A stretch of DNA of 50,774 nucleotides, from NCBI GenBank assembly GCA_024400955.1, contig JAKSLY010000021.1:1-50774 (forward strand). Direction: 5' to 3'. Positions 33,601 to 41,323 of this stretch are shown here, piece by piece. How positions within the stretch are numbered: the first letter of the stretch is position 1; every line of letters begins with the position of its first letter. Both the position numbers and the translations under genes were made by a program. The notes below the pieces were generated by a model, which saw nothing but the letters and a program-made list of their open reading frames with translations, did no database searches and was not told where the DNA came from. This stretch comes from Treponema sp. (GTDB taxonomy: Bacteria; Spirochaetota; Spirochaetia; Treponematales; Treponemataceae).

Positions 33601-34605
33601 TTAAACCGCCAGTTTTTTTCTTTTGGAAATCAGCATCCAGATAAAGAAGGGACTTCCAAGGCACGAAAGAAACAAGCCAACCGGCAGTTCATAAGGATAG
33701 AAAAGAAGCCTTGAAACCAAATCGCACAGCATTAAAAAATCTGAACCGAAAATCACACAAAGAATGATATTTGTTCTTGCATTGTTTTTTCCGATCATTC
33801 TTATGAAGTTTGGGATAATCAGTCCTACAAAACCAAGAAGTCCGCATACACTGACGGCACAACCGGCAAGAACCCCGGAAATCAAGATGACAGCAACCCT
33901 GTAAAACCGAACATTAAGACCAAGGCCGTAAGCCGCATCATCACCCAGGGCAAACAAGTCAATTCCGCCTGAAAGAAAAATCAGGGCCACAATTCCAGCA
34001 AAAATTATTGGGGCTGAAAAATACAGGCTGCTGATGTTAAGATTCTGAAATCCACCCAGGCTAAAGGCCACCTTATCTGCCACAATCTCCGGATGCATGG
34101 TGATCACAACATCAATTCCTGCAGACATTAGGGAAGAAACGGCAACCCCTGCCAGAATCAAGGTAGTCTTTGAAATTCCAGCCCTTTCGCTGATCAGGTA
34201 TACAATCAGGACTGAAATTACGGCTCCCGTAAAAGCTCCCAGAGTTTTAGCAAATGCAGAAAATGGAAAAAGCAATGTTACAAAAAGAACAAGAAACCCT
34301 GCACCGGAATTTATTCCTATGATTCCAGGGCTTGCCAGTGTATTGTTCAATGAAGTCTGCAGGATCAGGCCCGAGACGGAAAGGGCTGCCCCACATAAAA
34401 CGGCACCAATGAATCTTGGAAGACGGATGTTGAGCAGGATGATTTTTGTTCCTGCAGCAACCTGTTTTCCAGAAACGAATCCAAGAAAGGCATTCATTCC
34501 ATCATGAAAGCCCAGGCCCTTTGTGCCTGCAAATACGGAGAAGAAAGCTAGGATAAAGAACAGGACAGTTCCAGCTGCATATAAAAACGTTCTATCTTTT
34601 TTCAT
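33601..34605 (-). CDS. ABC transporter permease, FecCD family
   Basis: A 334-residue membrane protein with about ten segments. RLPRFIGAVLCGAALSVSGLILQ, NTLASPGIIGINSGA and GFVGLIIPNFIRMI are the conserved blocks of iron-siderophore and cobalamin permeases. Only one permease gene is present, so it should work as a homodimer. The substrate could be an iron chelate or a corrinoid; the CbiK-like chelatase next door favours a link to metal-tetrapyrrole supply. Confidence 0.92.
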   Translation of the reverse strand: MKKDRTFLYAAGTVLFFILAFFSVFAGTKGLGFHDGMNAFLGFVSGKQVAAGTKIILLNIRLPRFIGAVLCGAALSVSGLILQTSLNNTLASPGIIGINSGAGFLVLFVTLLFPFSAFAKTLGAFTGAVISVLIVYLISERAGISKTTLILAGVAVSSLMSAGIDVVITMHPEIVADKVAFSLGGFQNLNISSLYFSAPIIFAGIVALIFLSGGIDLFALGDDAAYGLGLNVRFYRVAVILISGVLAGCAVSVCGLLGFVGLIIPNFIRMIGKNNARTNIILCVIFGSDFLMLCDLVSRLLFYPYELPVGLFLSCLGSPFFIWMLISKRKKLAV

Positions 34606-34614
34606 GAGATTTTC

Positions 34615-35517
34615 CTAAAGCAGTTCTTCCACAACCTTATAGGCTTCTGCCCAGCGAGCGTTTGGCTTGTAATTGAAAAGATCTTTCGGGAGAACAAAAA
34701 CATTTCCATTCCTGACGGCAGACAAACTGTTCCAGGCAGGATTACTTGAATAGGCCTTATAGAATGCTTCTTCTGCATTTTTCTGCTTTCCCTGGTGAAC
34801 GACAAAAATGTAATCAGGATCAGAACTTACAATGGCCTCGATACCGATTTCATCCAGGGCTGAATCATCCTGCACCATGGACCTGAGGCCAAAATCCTGT
34901 AATATTTCATTTCCAAAATGATCTTTCAGAACCTTGTTTTTTGCCGACGAAACCCTTAATAACAAATAGGTTTTCTGAACAGCTCCATCATCCGAAGCTG
35001 CCCTGTCATCCTGAACCTGTTTCAGGATCTTTCTTCTTCCAACAAGTTCATCAATTTCCTTTTTTACATCAACGACATTTTTATTATACAAGTCGCTGCG
35101 CCCGGTTAATTCAGTAAAGTCCCTTAAGACCCTGTCGTAATCTGCAAAGCATTTTACATCGGCAATGTAAGTCCTGATTCCAATGCTTTTAAGATTTCCA
35201 TAAAGCTTTTTGTGAAGGGGAATATCCTGGATAAGAATCACAAAATCAGGATTCAAGGAAACAATTGCTTCAAGGGAAGATGTTGTAAGGCTTCCAACGG
35301 AAACAGCTTTTTCGGCACCAGAAAGTTCCAGGGCGTCATCAGTTGTCCCGGCAATTTCGCCGCCAGCCAAAAGCCACATTTCTGTCACGGACTTTGACAG
35401 GGCCACTACAGTTCCTGGATTTTTTGAAGAACGACTTTTTGCATAAACCTGATTCACTGCAAGGGATATAATTGCAAGCAGAATAATTCTTTTAATTAGG
35501 GAGTTTTGTGTTTTCAT
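34615..35517 (-). CDS. ABC transporter substrate-binding protein, FecB/BtuF family
   Basis: A 300-residue exported protein. The signal peptide ends near VYA (residue 26), with no lipobox. VVALSKSVTEMWLLAG, NPDFVIL and AVRNGNVFVLP are typical of periplasmic binding proteins of the iron/cobalamin class. The peptide ILKQVQDD (164-171) is encoded by a palindromic repeat (35008-35028) and looks like an in-frame insertion in a surface loop. ATG 35517 overlaps the upstream chelatase gene by 26 bp; AAGG lies before it. Confidence 0.85.
   Translation of the reverse strand: MKTQNSLIKRIILLAIISLAVNQVYAKSRSSKNPGTVVALSKSVTEMWLLAGGEIAGTTDDALELSGAEKAVSVGSLTTSSLEAIVSLNPDFVILIQDIPLHKKLYGNLKSIGIRTYIADVKCFADYDRVLRDFTELTGRSDLYNKNVVDVKKEIDELVGRRKILKQVQDDRAASDDGAVQKTYLLLRVSSAKNKVLKDHFGNEILQDFGLRSMVQDDSALDEIGIEAIVSSDPDYIFVVHQGKQKNAEEAFYKAYSSNPAWNSLSAVRNGNVFVLPKDLFNYKPNARWAEAYKVVEELL
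35008..35028. repeat. Palindromic element inserted in frame in the binding-protein gene
   Basis: ATCCTGAA-CCTGT-TTCAGGAT is a perfect 8-bp inverted repeat within coding sequence. It encodes ILKQVQDD. The arms match those of the elements at 9094 and 33536. Confidence 0.7.
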
Positions 35518-36169
35518 CCAGATACCTTGCCTTAAAAGATTCAAAACGACTTAGGGGCACGGGATTTTTCACGACGGAAAAACCATTTTCTTCCAGAATC
35601 TGAACAAAGCTTTTTTCTTCGCCATCATCCGTTCCAAAAATGTCCTGCCTGATGTGAACACCAAGATTAATCAAAAGGGGATAAACCTGAATGCCTTTTG
35701 GTTTTTCGCCCCCTGATTGCCCAGTTTTTTTCCCAGCCTTTTCCAAATAGGAATTAATGTTGCCCTCACCTGTTAGGCAGGCAACTTCCACATTTAAAAT
35801 GCCTTTTGAATGTAAAACGTCTGAAAGTTCAAAGTATTCCCTGTTGGAACCATTTTTAGAACCGTGCCCAACAAGGCAATATTCAAACTCAGAACTAAAA
35901 CCAATTTCCTTAATCAAAAGATCGGCAAAAGAATTAATGTTCTCCAAAGTCCCCAGGACTGGAAAGCCGAATTCAATCTTCCTGAAACGGCCTTTATAAA
36001 CGGAAACCCGTTCCCTTAATTTTTTTGCCTCATAACCGTCTGACATTAAAACTGGTTTCACAAGGATCTCATCAACACCGGATGCCAGCAATTCTTCTAT
36101 TTTATTTTCAAGGGAAAGATAACCTTGAGCGTTAATCATTTTATAATCAGCATAAAGTGTTCGTCTCAA
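35492..36169 (-). CDS. CbiK-like sirohydrochlorin chelatase, N-terminally short
   Basis: Inserts cobalt or iron into sirohydrochlorin; iron gives siroheme for the sulfite reductase. The 225-residue protein keeps GVDEILVKPVLMSDGYE, CLVGHGSKNGSNREYFEL with one catalytic histidine, and INLGVHIRQDIFGTD with the second. The usual N-terminal strand with SFGT, about 25 residues, is missing. TTG 36169 is taken as the start because AGGAGA lies 6 nt upstream; ATG 36112 is an alternative. An inverted-repeat element lies just upstream and may have removed the 5' end. Confidence 0.72.
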   Translation of the reverse strand: MRRTLYADYKMINAQGYLSLENKIEELLASGVDEILVKPVLMSDGYEAKKLRERVSVYKGRFRKIEFGFPVLGTLENINSFADLLIKEIGFSSEFEYCLVGHGSKNGSNREYFELSDVLHSKGILNVEVACLTGEGNINSYLEKAGKKTGQSGGEKPKGIQVYPLLINLGVHIRQDIFGTDDGEEKSFVQILEENGFSVVKNPVPLSRFESFKARYLDENTKLPN

Positions 36170-36206
36170 GGTAATTCTCCTGAATAAAAAGTGCAACTGT
36201 AATCAT

Positions 36207-36288
36207 GAAAACACTACCAATCGGTCCGAGTCTAGCAAAACCGCTAGCTAGCGGTTTTAACAGTCTCGACTTAACTGGCAGTGCTTTT
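36207..36288. repeat. 82-bp intergenic inverted-repeat element
   Basis: The centre (36237-36258) is a perfect 22-bp palindrome around TAGCTA. Outer arms pair imperfectly (AACACTACCAA...GAGTCT against AGTCTCGAC...TGGCAGTGCTT). A half copy occurs at 28094-28140. The shape is that of a MITE or REP-like element with no coding capacity. Confidence 0.8.
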
Positions 36289-36302
36289 ATAACAGAACTT
36301 TA

Positions 36303-37958
36303 TTATATCGAATAATTATCAGAACTTACGTTTTCAAAGGCACTTGACTTCTTAATCTGTTCGGTTACATCATCAATGCTAACGGCTGTAAGGTTTTCCT
36401 GCAAGCCCTTTAGGTAGAAAGATTCTGCCCTAAGTTTTTCATTGAGTTCAACATGTTCATCCAGAGCAAGCAATACAATTAAACCTGCATCTACAAGATG
36501 GTTTACCACATTTGCATAATCTTCACCAACTACCGGTGTATAAAGATAAGTGTGGCGCAAACCTTCGTAGAGACGTTTTTCAATCTTCTGCAGAATTTCT
36601 CCAGTCACTCCATTCTTTCCAAGAAGGAATTCAAATACCTTTGCAGACTGCCCCTTAAGACCGGCACGCTTTGCTCCATCAACGTTTGCTGAATAGCCGA
36701 AACTTTCGCCTGCGTGAACTTCTTCAACAACACCACATGCACTTGTCATGTTTGTGATGCGGTCGATAAGAATGAGTTCGCCCTGCACCTTGTGGTTCTT
36801 GAATTCGTCAACAACAATGGTGTCGCTGAAAGAAATGTCGCAGACTGCAATTTCATTTTTACTTAAAGAATCTGCGTCCTTGTGTTCGCCACTGTTTACA
36901 TCAACCGTATACTTGATTCCCGTTACGATGGCAGGAAGCTGTTTTGTTCCAAGCTTTACAAAAAAATTCTTTCCGTTTTCAAGCTTTGAGTCGTCCATCC
37001 ACAAAAGTGTTGCCGTAACAGAATTTGCAAGCTTAAGGTTTTCGTTAATTTCAAAAACGCATCCGCGGCTTACGTCAACTTCACGGTCAAGGGAAATGTT
37101 TACAGCCTGACCCTTTACGGCAGTCTGAACTTCCTTAAAGCCGTTTATGATCTTCTTTACCTTGGCTTTTTCTCCGCTTGGCAATGTTGTGATTTCATCG
37201 CCTACAGAAATTTCTCCATCTTCGATCTGTCCCTGGAAACCACGGAACTCATGGTTAGGACGGCATACACGCTGAATCGGCATGTAGAATTTCTTGCCTT
37301 CCGAGGCAGTTTCGGCAGGTTCAACCACCACGTCTTCAAGATGGGCAAGAATTGTCGGGCCCTTGTACCAGGCCATGTTTGACGACTGTTTTGTTACGTT
37401 GTCACCTTCCGTTGCAGAAACCGGAATAATCTGAATGTTTGGAAGATTGAGCTCGGCAACGATTTCCGAAATCTGTTTTGTCACTTCACCAAAGCGTTCC
37501 TCGCTGTAACCAACCAAATCCATTTTGTTTACGGCAAAAATAAAATGCTTGATTCCCATTAAAGAACAGATGCGGCTGTGGCGGCGGGTCTGTACCAGAA
37601 CACCCTGCTTTGCGTCTACAAGAATAATTGCAAGGTCAGCAAAGGATGCCCCTACTGCCATGTTGCGTGTGTATTCTTCGTGACCCGGAGTATCTGCAAC
37701 GATGAAGCTTCTCTTTTCCGTGTTGAAGTAACGGTAGGCAACATCAATTGTAATTCCCTGCTCGCGTTCTGCCATGAGACCGTCAAGCAAAAGTGAATAG
37801 TCAATTTTACCTTCACGGCTTCCAACCTTTGAATCCAATGCCAGCGCTTCTTCCTGATCAGTATACAGAAGTTTTGCATCGTAAAGAATATGTCCAATAA
37901 GTGTGGATTTTCCGTCATCAACTGATCCACATGTTATAAATTTTAAAAGTCCGTTCAT
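36303..37958 (-). CDS. cysN: Sulfate adenylyltransferase large subunit with a decayed APS-kinase tail
   Basis: The GTPase subunit that, with CysD, makes adenylylsulfate (APS) from sulfate and ATP. G1 is GSVDDGKST, G3 is DTPGHEE and G4 is NKMD, and three beta-barrel domains follow to about residue 430. The last 110 residues resemble APS kinase: GQSAKVFEF, then NGVTGEILQKIEKRLYEG where GLSGSGKST is expected, then DAGLIVLLA near 490. The P-loop and the DGDNVR motif are lost, so the kinase part cannot work. ATG 37958 has GGAG 6 nt upstream. It follows cysD after a structured repeat. Confidence 0.92.
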   Translation of the reverse strand: MNGLLKFITCGSVDDGKSTLIGHILYDAKLLYTDQEEALALDSKVGSREGKIDYSLLLDGLMAEREQGITIDVAYRYFNTEKRSFIVADTPGHEEYTRNMAVGASFADLAIILVDAKQGVLVQTRRHSRICSLMGIKHFIFAVNKMDLVGYSEERFGEVTKQISEIVAELNLPNIQIIPVSATEGDNVTKQSSNMAWYKGPTILAHLEDVVVEPAETASEGKKFYMPIQRVCRPNHEFRGFQGQIEDGEISVGDEITTLPSGEKAKVKKIINGFKEVQTAVKGQAVNISLDREVDVSRGCVFEINENLKLANSVTATLLWMDDSKLENGKNFFVKLGTKQLPAIVTGIKYTVDVNSGEHKDADSLSKNEIAVCDISFSDTIVVDEFKNHKVQGELILIDRITNMTSACGVVEEVHAGESFGYSANVDGAKRAGLKGQSAKVFEFLLGKNGVTGEILQKIEKRLYEGLRHTYLYTPVVGEDYANVVNHLVDAGLIVLLALDEHVELNEKLRAESFYLKGLQENLTAVSIDDVTEQIKKSSAFENVSSDNYSI

Positions 37959-37976
37959 AAAGTTCTCCAAAAAATC

Positions 37977-38069
37977 GGGGCGTTGCGGGGTGTCCCCGCT
38001 GGGTGGGTAGGACGCAACAGAAGGAGCCTAAGCTCCTGGCGTGCGGCCGCAGGGAGGGGCTCCTCCCCC
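37977..38069. repeat. Structured mosaic repeat, copy A (cysD-cysN gap)
   Basis: Three stems occur in order: GCGGGG/CCCCGC (37985-37999), AGGAGC/GCTCCT (38022-38037) and GGGAGG/CCTCCC (38052-38067). They are joined by GGTAGGACGCAAC (38006-38018) and GTGCGGCCG (38041-38049). The same joining words occur in copy C with different stems. Confidence 0.8.
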
Positions 38070-38072
38070 TTT

Positions 38073-38975
38073 TTAGAAATACCCTTCCCTTTTGCGTTTT
38101 TCCATGCTTGCAGCCCCTCCGTCCTTGTCGATGACACGGCTTGTACGTTCAGAAGTTACGGAACTCAAGGTTTCATCGATGATTTCGTCAAGGGTTACGG
38201 CTGTCGATTCAACGCCACCAGTCAAAGGATAGCAGCCCAAAGTTCTGAAGCGCACCGAAATGTTTTCAATTTTTTCCCCAGGCAAAAGCTTGAGACGGTC
38301 ATCGTCAACCATGATTATGTTTCCGTCGCGGCGTACAATTGGACGGACTGCGGAAGAATAAAGGCTTACGATTTCAATATTCTCGCGCTGGATGTACTGC
38401 CAGATGTCTTTCTCAGTCCAGTTGCTCAAAGGGAACACGCGCATGCTTTCTCCCTTGTGAATCTGCGTGTTGTAAAGCTTCCACATTTCCGGGCGCTGAT
38501 TTTTTGGATCCCATGCCTGGGCACTGTTACGGAAACTGAAAACGCGTTCCTTGGCACGTGACTTTTCTTCATCACGACGTCCGCCACCAAAGGCTGCAGT
38601 AAAACCGTACTTTGTGAGAGCCTGCTTGAGAGCCTGTGTCTTCATAATATCAGTGTAAGCCGAGCCATGATCAAAGGGATTGATTCCATTCTTGATTCCT
38701 TCTTCGTTGGAATATACGATCATGTCCAGGCCATATTTTTGTGCTACGTGGTCACGGAATTTTATCATCTCCTTGAACTTCCACGTTGTATCAATGTGCA
38801 TGAAAGGAAACGGCGGTTTTTCCGGATAAAAGGCCTTAAGTGCAAGGTGAAGCATAACCGAGCTGTCCTTTCCGATGGAATAAAGCATAACCGGCTTTTC
38901 ACATTCAGCAGCTACTTCGCGGATGATATAGATTGCTTCTGCTTCCAGTTCATCAAGATGTGATAGATCTGACAT
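38073..38975 (-). CDS. cysD: Sulfate adenylyltransferase small subunit
   Basis: The PP-loop subunit that adenylates sulfate. The 300-residue protein has the nucleotide loop [11 protein letters not shown], the block [18 protein letters not shown], and the C-terminal EGYF shared by CysD proteins. Size is normal (302 in E. coli). GGGAG precedes ATG 38975. It is the first gene of operon 2; the promoter with two operators lies at 39003-39055. Confidence 0.95.
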   Translation of the reverse strand: MSDLSHLDELEAEAIYIIREVAAECEKPVMLYSIGKDSSVMLHLALKAFYPEKPPFPFMHIDTTWKFKEMIKFRDHVAQKYGLDMIVYSNEEGIKNGINPFDHGSAYTDIMKTQALKQALTKYGFTAAFGGGRRDEEKSRAKERVFSFRNSAQAWDPKNQRPEMWKLYNTQIHKGESMRVFPLSNWTEKDIWQYIQRENIEIVSLYSSAVRPIVRRDGNIIMVDDDRLKLLPGEKIENISVRFRTLGCYPLTGGVESTAVTLDEIIDETLSSVTSERTSRVIDKDGGAASMEKRKREGYF

Positions 38976-39002
38976 ATAGAACTCCCTAAAAATGGATATT
39001 TT

Positions 39003-39055
39003 CCTACTTGTTTTATAGGTTGAATATACATTCTATTTCCTACTATGTCAATAGG
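39003..39055 (-). promoter_or_regulatory. cysD operon promoter with two Rrf2-type operators
   Basis: On the minus strand TTGACA (39046-39051), a 17-nt spacer and TATATT (39023-39028) form a strong promoter. Operator 1 (39039-39055, CCTACTATGTCAATAGG on the plus strand) covers the -35 box, and operator 2 (39003-39019, CCTACTTGTTTTATAGG) follows the -10. Centres are 36 bp apart. Confidence 0.87.
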
Positions 39056-39107
39056 TTTATATATTATTTTTACCTTCCTCTAGTTTGAACCCCTTTCGCT
39101 AACTCCC

Positions 39108-39422
39108 CTAGTATTTATTTGCGTCCTTTTTGTTAATCAGAATTTCAACCTGAGTGCCGTCATATTTGTTGATTGTCCACAGGGAATTTTCAGCAGTGTT
39201 CCTGACAGTCATGGTGCTGCCCTTACCGCCAATGTCCGCGCCAAGGAAAAATTTAATGGCAGTCCTTGGGCATTCCTTGATGCAGCTTGTACAACCCCAG
39301 CAGTCGCGCACGTGAGTAATGAAAGCTTTTTTTTCACCGTTCAGCTTAATGAGATTGCCAGGACAAACTTCAACGCAGGCACCGCAACCGACACATTTAT
39401 TTTCATCAAATCTTACACTCAT
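39108..39422 (-). CDS. aprB: APS reductase beta subunit (ferredoxin type)
   Basis: A 104-residue electron-transfer subunit. CVGCGACVEVCP and CWGCTSCIKECP bind two 4Fe-4S clusters, and the C-terminal extension (from about 60) matches AprB rather than plain ferredoxins. It should feed electrons to AprA. It lies after aprA, separated by a structured repeat, and ends operon 3. It is short compared with AprB of sulfate reducers (about 150), fitting the assimilatory-context type. Confidence 0.88.
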   Translation of the reverse strand: MSVRFDENKCVGCGACVEVCPGNLIKLNGEKKAFITHVRDCWGCTSCIKECPRTAIKFFLGADIGGKGSTMTVRNTAENSLWTINKYDGTQVEILINKKDANKY

Positions 39423-39435
39423 TTTTTTCTCCTTG

Positions 39436-39526
39436 TGGGGCGCCTGCCCCTACGGCCGCACTCTGGAAACTTCGTTTCCGCCGTTGCGTCCTACCCCCTC
39501 TCCTAGGGTTGCACCCTAAAACCCGC
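39436..39526. repeat. Structured mosaic repeat, copy C (aprA-aprB gap, inverted)
   Basis: Stems GGGGC/GCCCC (39437-39450), GGAAAC/GTTTCC (39465-39479) and AGGGT/ACCCT (39505-39517) are joined by the reverse complements of the copy A linkers (39453-39461 and 39483-39495), identical over 9 and 13 bp. Confidence 0.8.
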
Positions 39527-39527
39527 T

Positions 39528-41225
39528 TTAAATCAGTTCCCTGAATAAAATTTTCACTTCGCCATTTTCACCCATTATGGAATTCACATACTTCTTAAAC
39601 TCAGGATTTGTTTCAGGGTAATCTGCATTTTCTCCAAAACTGTGCCATCGGGTTTCCTTTCTTGCAAGAAGGTGTTCAATCAGAACCTTGCAGACAATAA
39701 GGCGCTCACGGATTTCGTAGATTCTCAAAAGCTCGTCCATGTCGGAAGCAGCAAGTGTTGGAAGAATTTTCTGCAGCTCACCAATCTTCACCCTTGCAAT
39801 TTCAAGGCGTGATTCATTGTAAATGTAGTCTGTCCTGATTCCGCCTGCGTACTCGTCCATTACTTTCTGCATTGCTTCCTCAAGCTGTTCAATGGTCAAT
39901 TCCGTTTTTGCATTCGAAAGGTATTTTTCATAGGCCTCAAATGGAGATGCTGAAACAAGTTCAGCATGACAGCCATTTATCTCTTCTCCCTTCAAAAACT
40001 GCAAAATTCCCTCTGCGGCAATTTCTGCCTCGGCCAAAGCACCGGTAACATATTTTTGTGGAGCGCCACCTGCAACATCTCCTGCGGCAAAAAGTCCCTT
40101 GAGGCTTGTGCGGCGGCTGTTGTCAATCCAGAATCCGCTTGCCGTATGACCGCCAACAATGTAAGGTTCCGTTCCTTCAACTTCCACATTGTAAGCCGAC
40201 GGCCCCTTACCGTCTTCAATCCATTTAAGTGTCTGGCTTGGCGCCATGTTAAGATATGCCTTGTACAGATCCTGCTCCTGGTCGCTGGAAATTCCGACAG
40301 TCCCCAGATAGCACGGACCGTGCCCCTTGCGGTTTTCTTCCACAGTTCCATAGCAGCGCTCGCTGGTTCGTAAGCCGTATTCTGTTTCGTAAACCTGTCC
40401 CAAGGAATTGAGCTGCTTTGCATGAACACCCTGGGCAATTGTTCCAGTCGGCGCAATCGTATCCTTGCAGCGAAGGGCAATAAAGCGCATCTCAAAGGTT
40501 GTCATTTCAGCCCCGGCAAGAATTCCCATGGCGTAACCTGCCCCGGTATTAAATGGCGGATACCACATTTTGTGGCGGCTGAATCCAGGGTTATTTGGCT
40601 TATACAAACCGGCAGCTCCACCAGTTGCAATAAGAACAGCTCTTGCAGAAAAATCATAGGCAGTTTTTTCATTTACACTGAATCCGTAGGCACCGGAAAT
40701 CCTTCGGGTTTCCAAATGGTTTTCTTTCGACATCTCGCCTTCAGAATTATCAGCCCACTTTAAGTCCGTTACGTTCACGTGATTCAAGACCTTAATGTTC
40801 TTGTGCTGCTTAACTCCGTCTGCAAGAATTACCTTAATATTTTCCCCGTTGATCTTAAGGTTTCTCCATCCACGGGTAACGTATTTTCCATTTTCATCCT
40901 TTAAGATTACAAGACCACGCTTTTCAAGGTCATGGGTAACATCATTCAGGTGCTCGCTCATGCTCAGAAGAAGGTCACTGCGGACAATACCGTTGGCATC
41001 GTTACTTGCATAGTCCACGTAATCCTGGGGAACGTGACCTTCAGAAATATAGGCATTGAGGGCATTTACGCCTGCAGCAAGACAGCCGCTACGCTTGATG
41101 TTTGCCTTTTCTACAATCGTAATCCTTAAGGAAGGATCTTCCTCTGCAAGCTTTATTGCACAGTAACAGCCGGCAGTTCCTCCACCGATAATCAGTACAT
41201 CTGAAGCATTTTTTTCAATTTTCAT
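39528..41225 (-). CDS. aprA: APS reductase alpha subunit (flavoprotein)
   Basis: Reduces adenylylsulfate to sulfite and AMP. The 565-residue protein has the FAD motif IIGGGTAGCYCA, the AprA block IKRSGCLAAGVNALNAYI and the substrate-site block HKMWYPPFNTGAGYAMG...AGAEMTTFEMRFIALR. CHAELVSAS (419-427) is encoded by a palindromic repeat (39947-39967) and looks like an insertion before FEAYEKYL. ATG 41225 has GGAG 6 nt upstream; the longer frame starts inside repeat B. Here it serves assimilation, since it sits with cysPTWA and no dsr genes are seen. Confidence 0.92.
   Translation of the reverse strand: MKIEKNASDVLIIGGGTAGCYCAIKLAEEDPSLRITIVEKANIKRSGCLAAGVNALNAYISEGHVPQDYVDYASNDANGIVRSDLLLSMSEHLNDVTHDLEKRGLVILKDENGKYVTRGWRNLKINGENIKVILADGVKQHKNIKVLNHVNVTDLKWADNSEGEMSKENHLETRRISGAYGFSVNEKTAYDFSARAVLIATGGAAGLYKPNNPGFSRHKMWYPPFNTGAGYAMGILAGAEMTTFEMRFIALRCKDTIAPTGTIAQGVHAKQLNSLGQVYETEYGLRTSERCYGTVEENRKGHGPCYLGTVGISSDQEQDLYKAYLNMAPSQTLKWIEDGKGPSAYNVEVEGTEPYIVGGHTASGFWIDNSRRTSLKGLFAAGDVAGGAPQKYVTGALAEAEIAAEGILQFLKGEEINGCHAELVSASPFEAYEKYLSNAKTELTIEQLEEAMQKVMDEYAGGIRTDYIYNESRLEIARVKIGELQKILPTLAASDMDELLRIYEIRERLIVCKVLIEHLLARKETRWHSFGENADYPETNPEFKKYVNSIMGENGEVKILFRELI
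39947..39967. repeat. Palindromic element inserted in frame in aprA
   Basis: ATGCTGAA-ACAAG-TTCAGCAT is a perfect 8-bp inverted repeat within coding sequence and encodes part of CHAELVSAS. It differs by one symmetrical base change from the element in the binding-protein gene. Confidence 0.7.
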
Positions 41226-41240
41226 CTGGGACTCCATAAA

Positions 41241-41316
41241 GGGGGCGTTGCGGGGAACTCCCCGCAGGGTGGGTAGCGACCAACGAAGTGGGCGCGCAGG
41301 GAGGGGCTCCTCCCTC
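41241..41316. repeat. Structured mosaic repeat, copy B (cysA-aprA gap)
   Basis: Stems GCGGGG/CCCCGC (41250-41265) and GGGAGG/CCTCCC (41299-41314) are the same as in copy A. The middle stem is missing and the linker is changed to GGTAGCGACC. Confidence 0.75.
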
Positions 41317-41323
41317 CTACACA

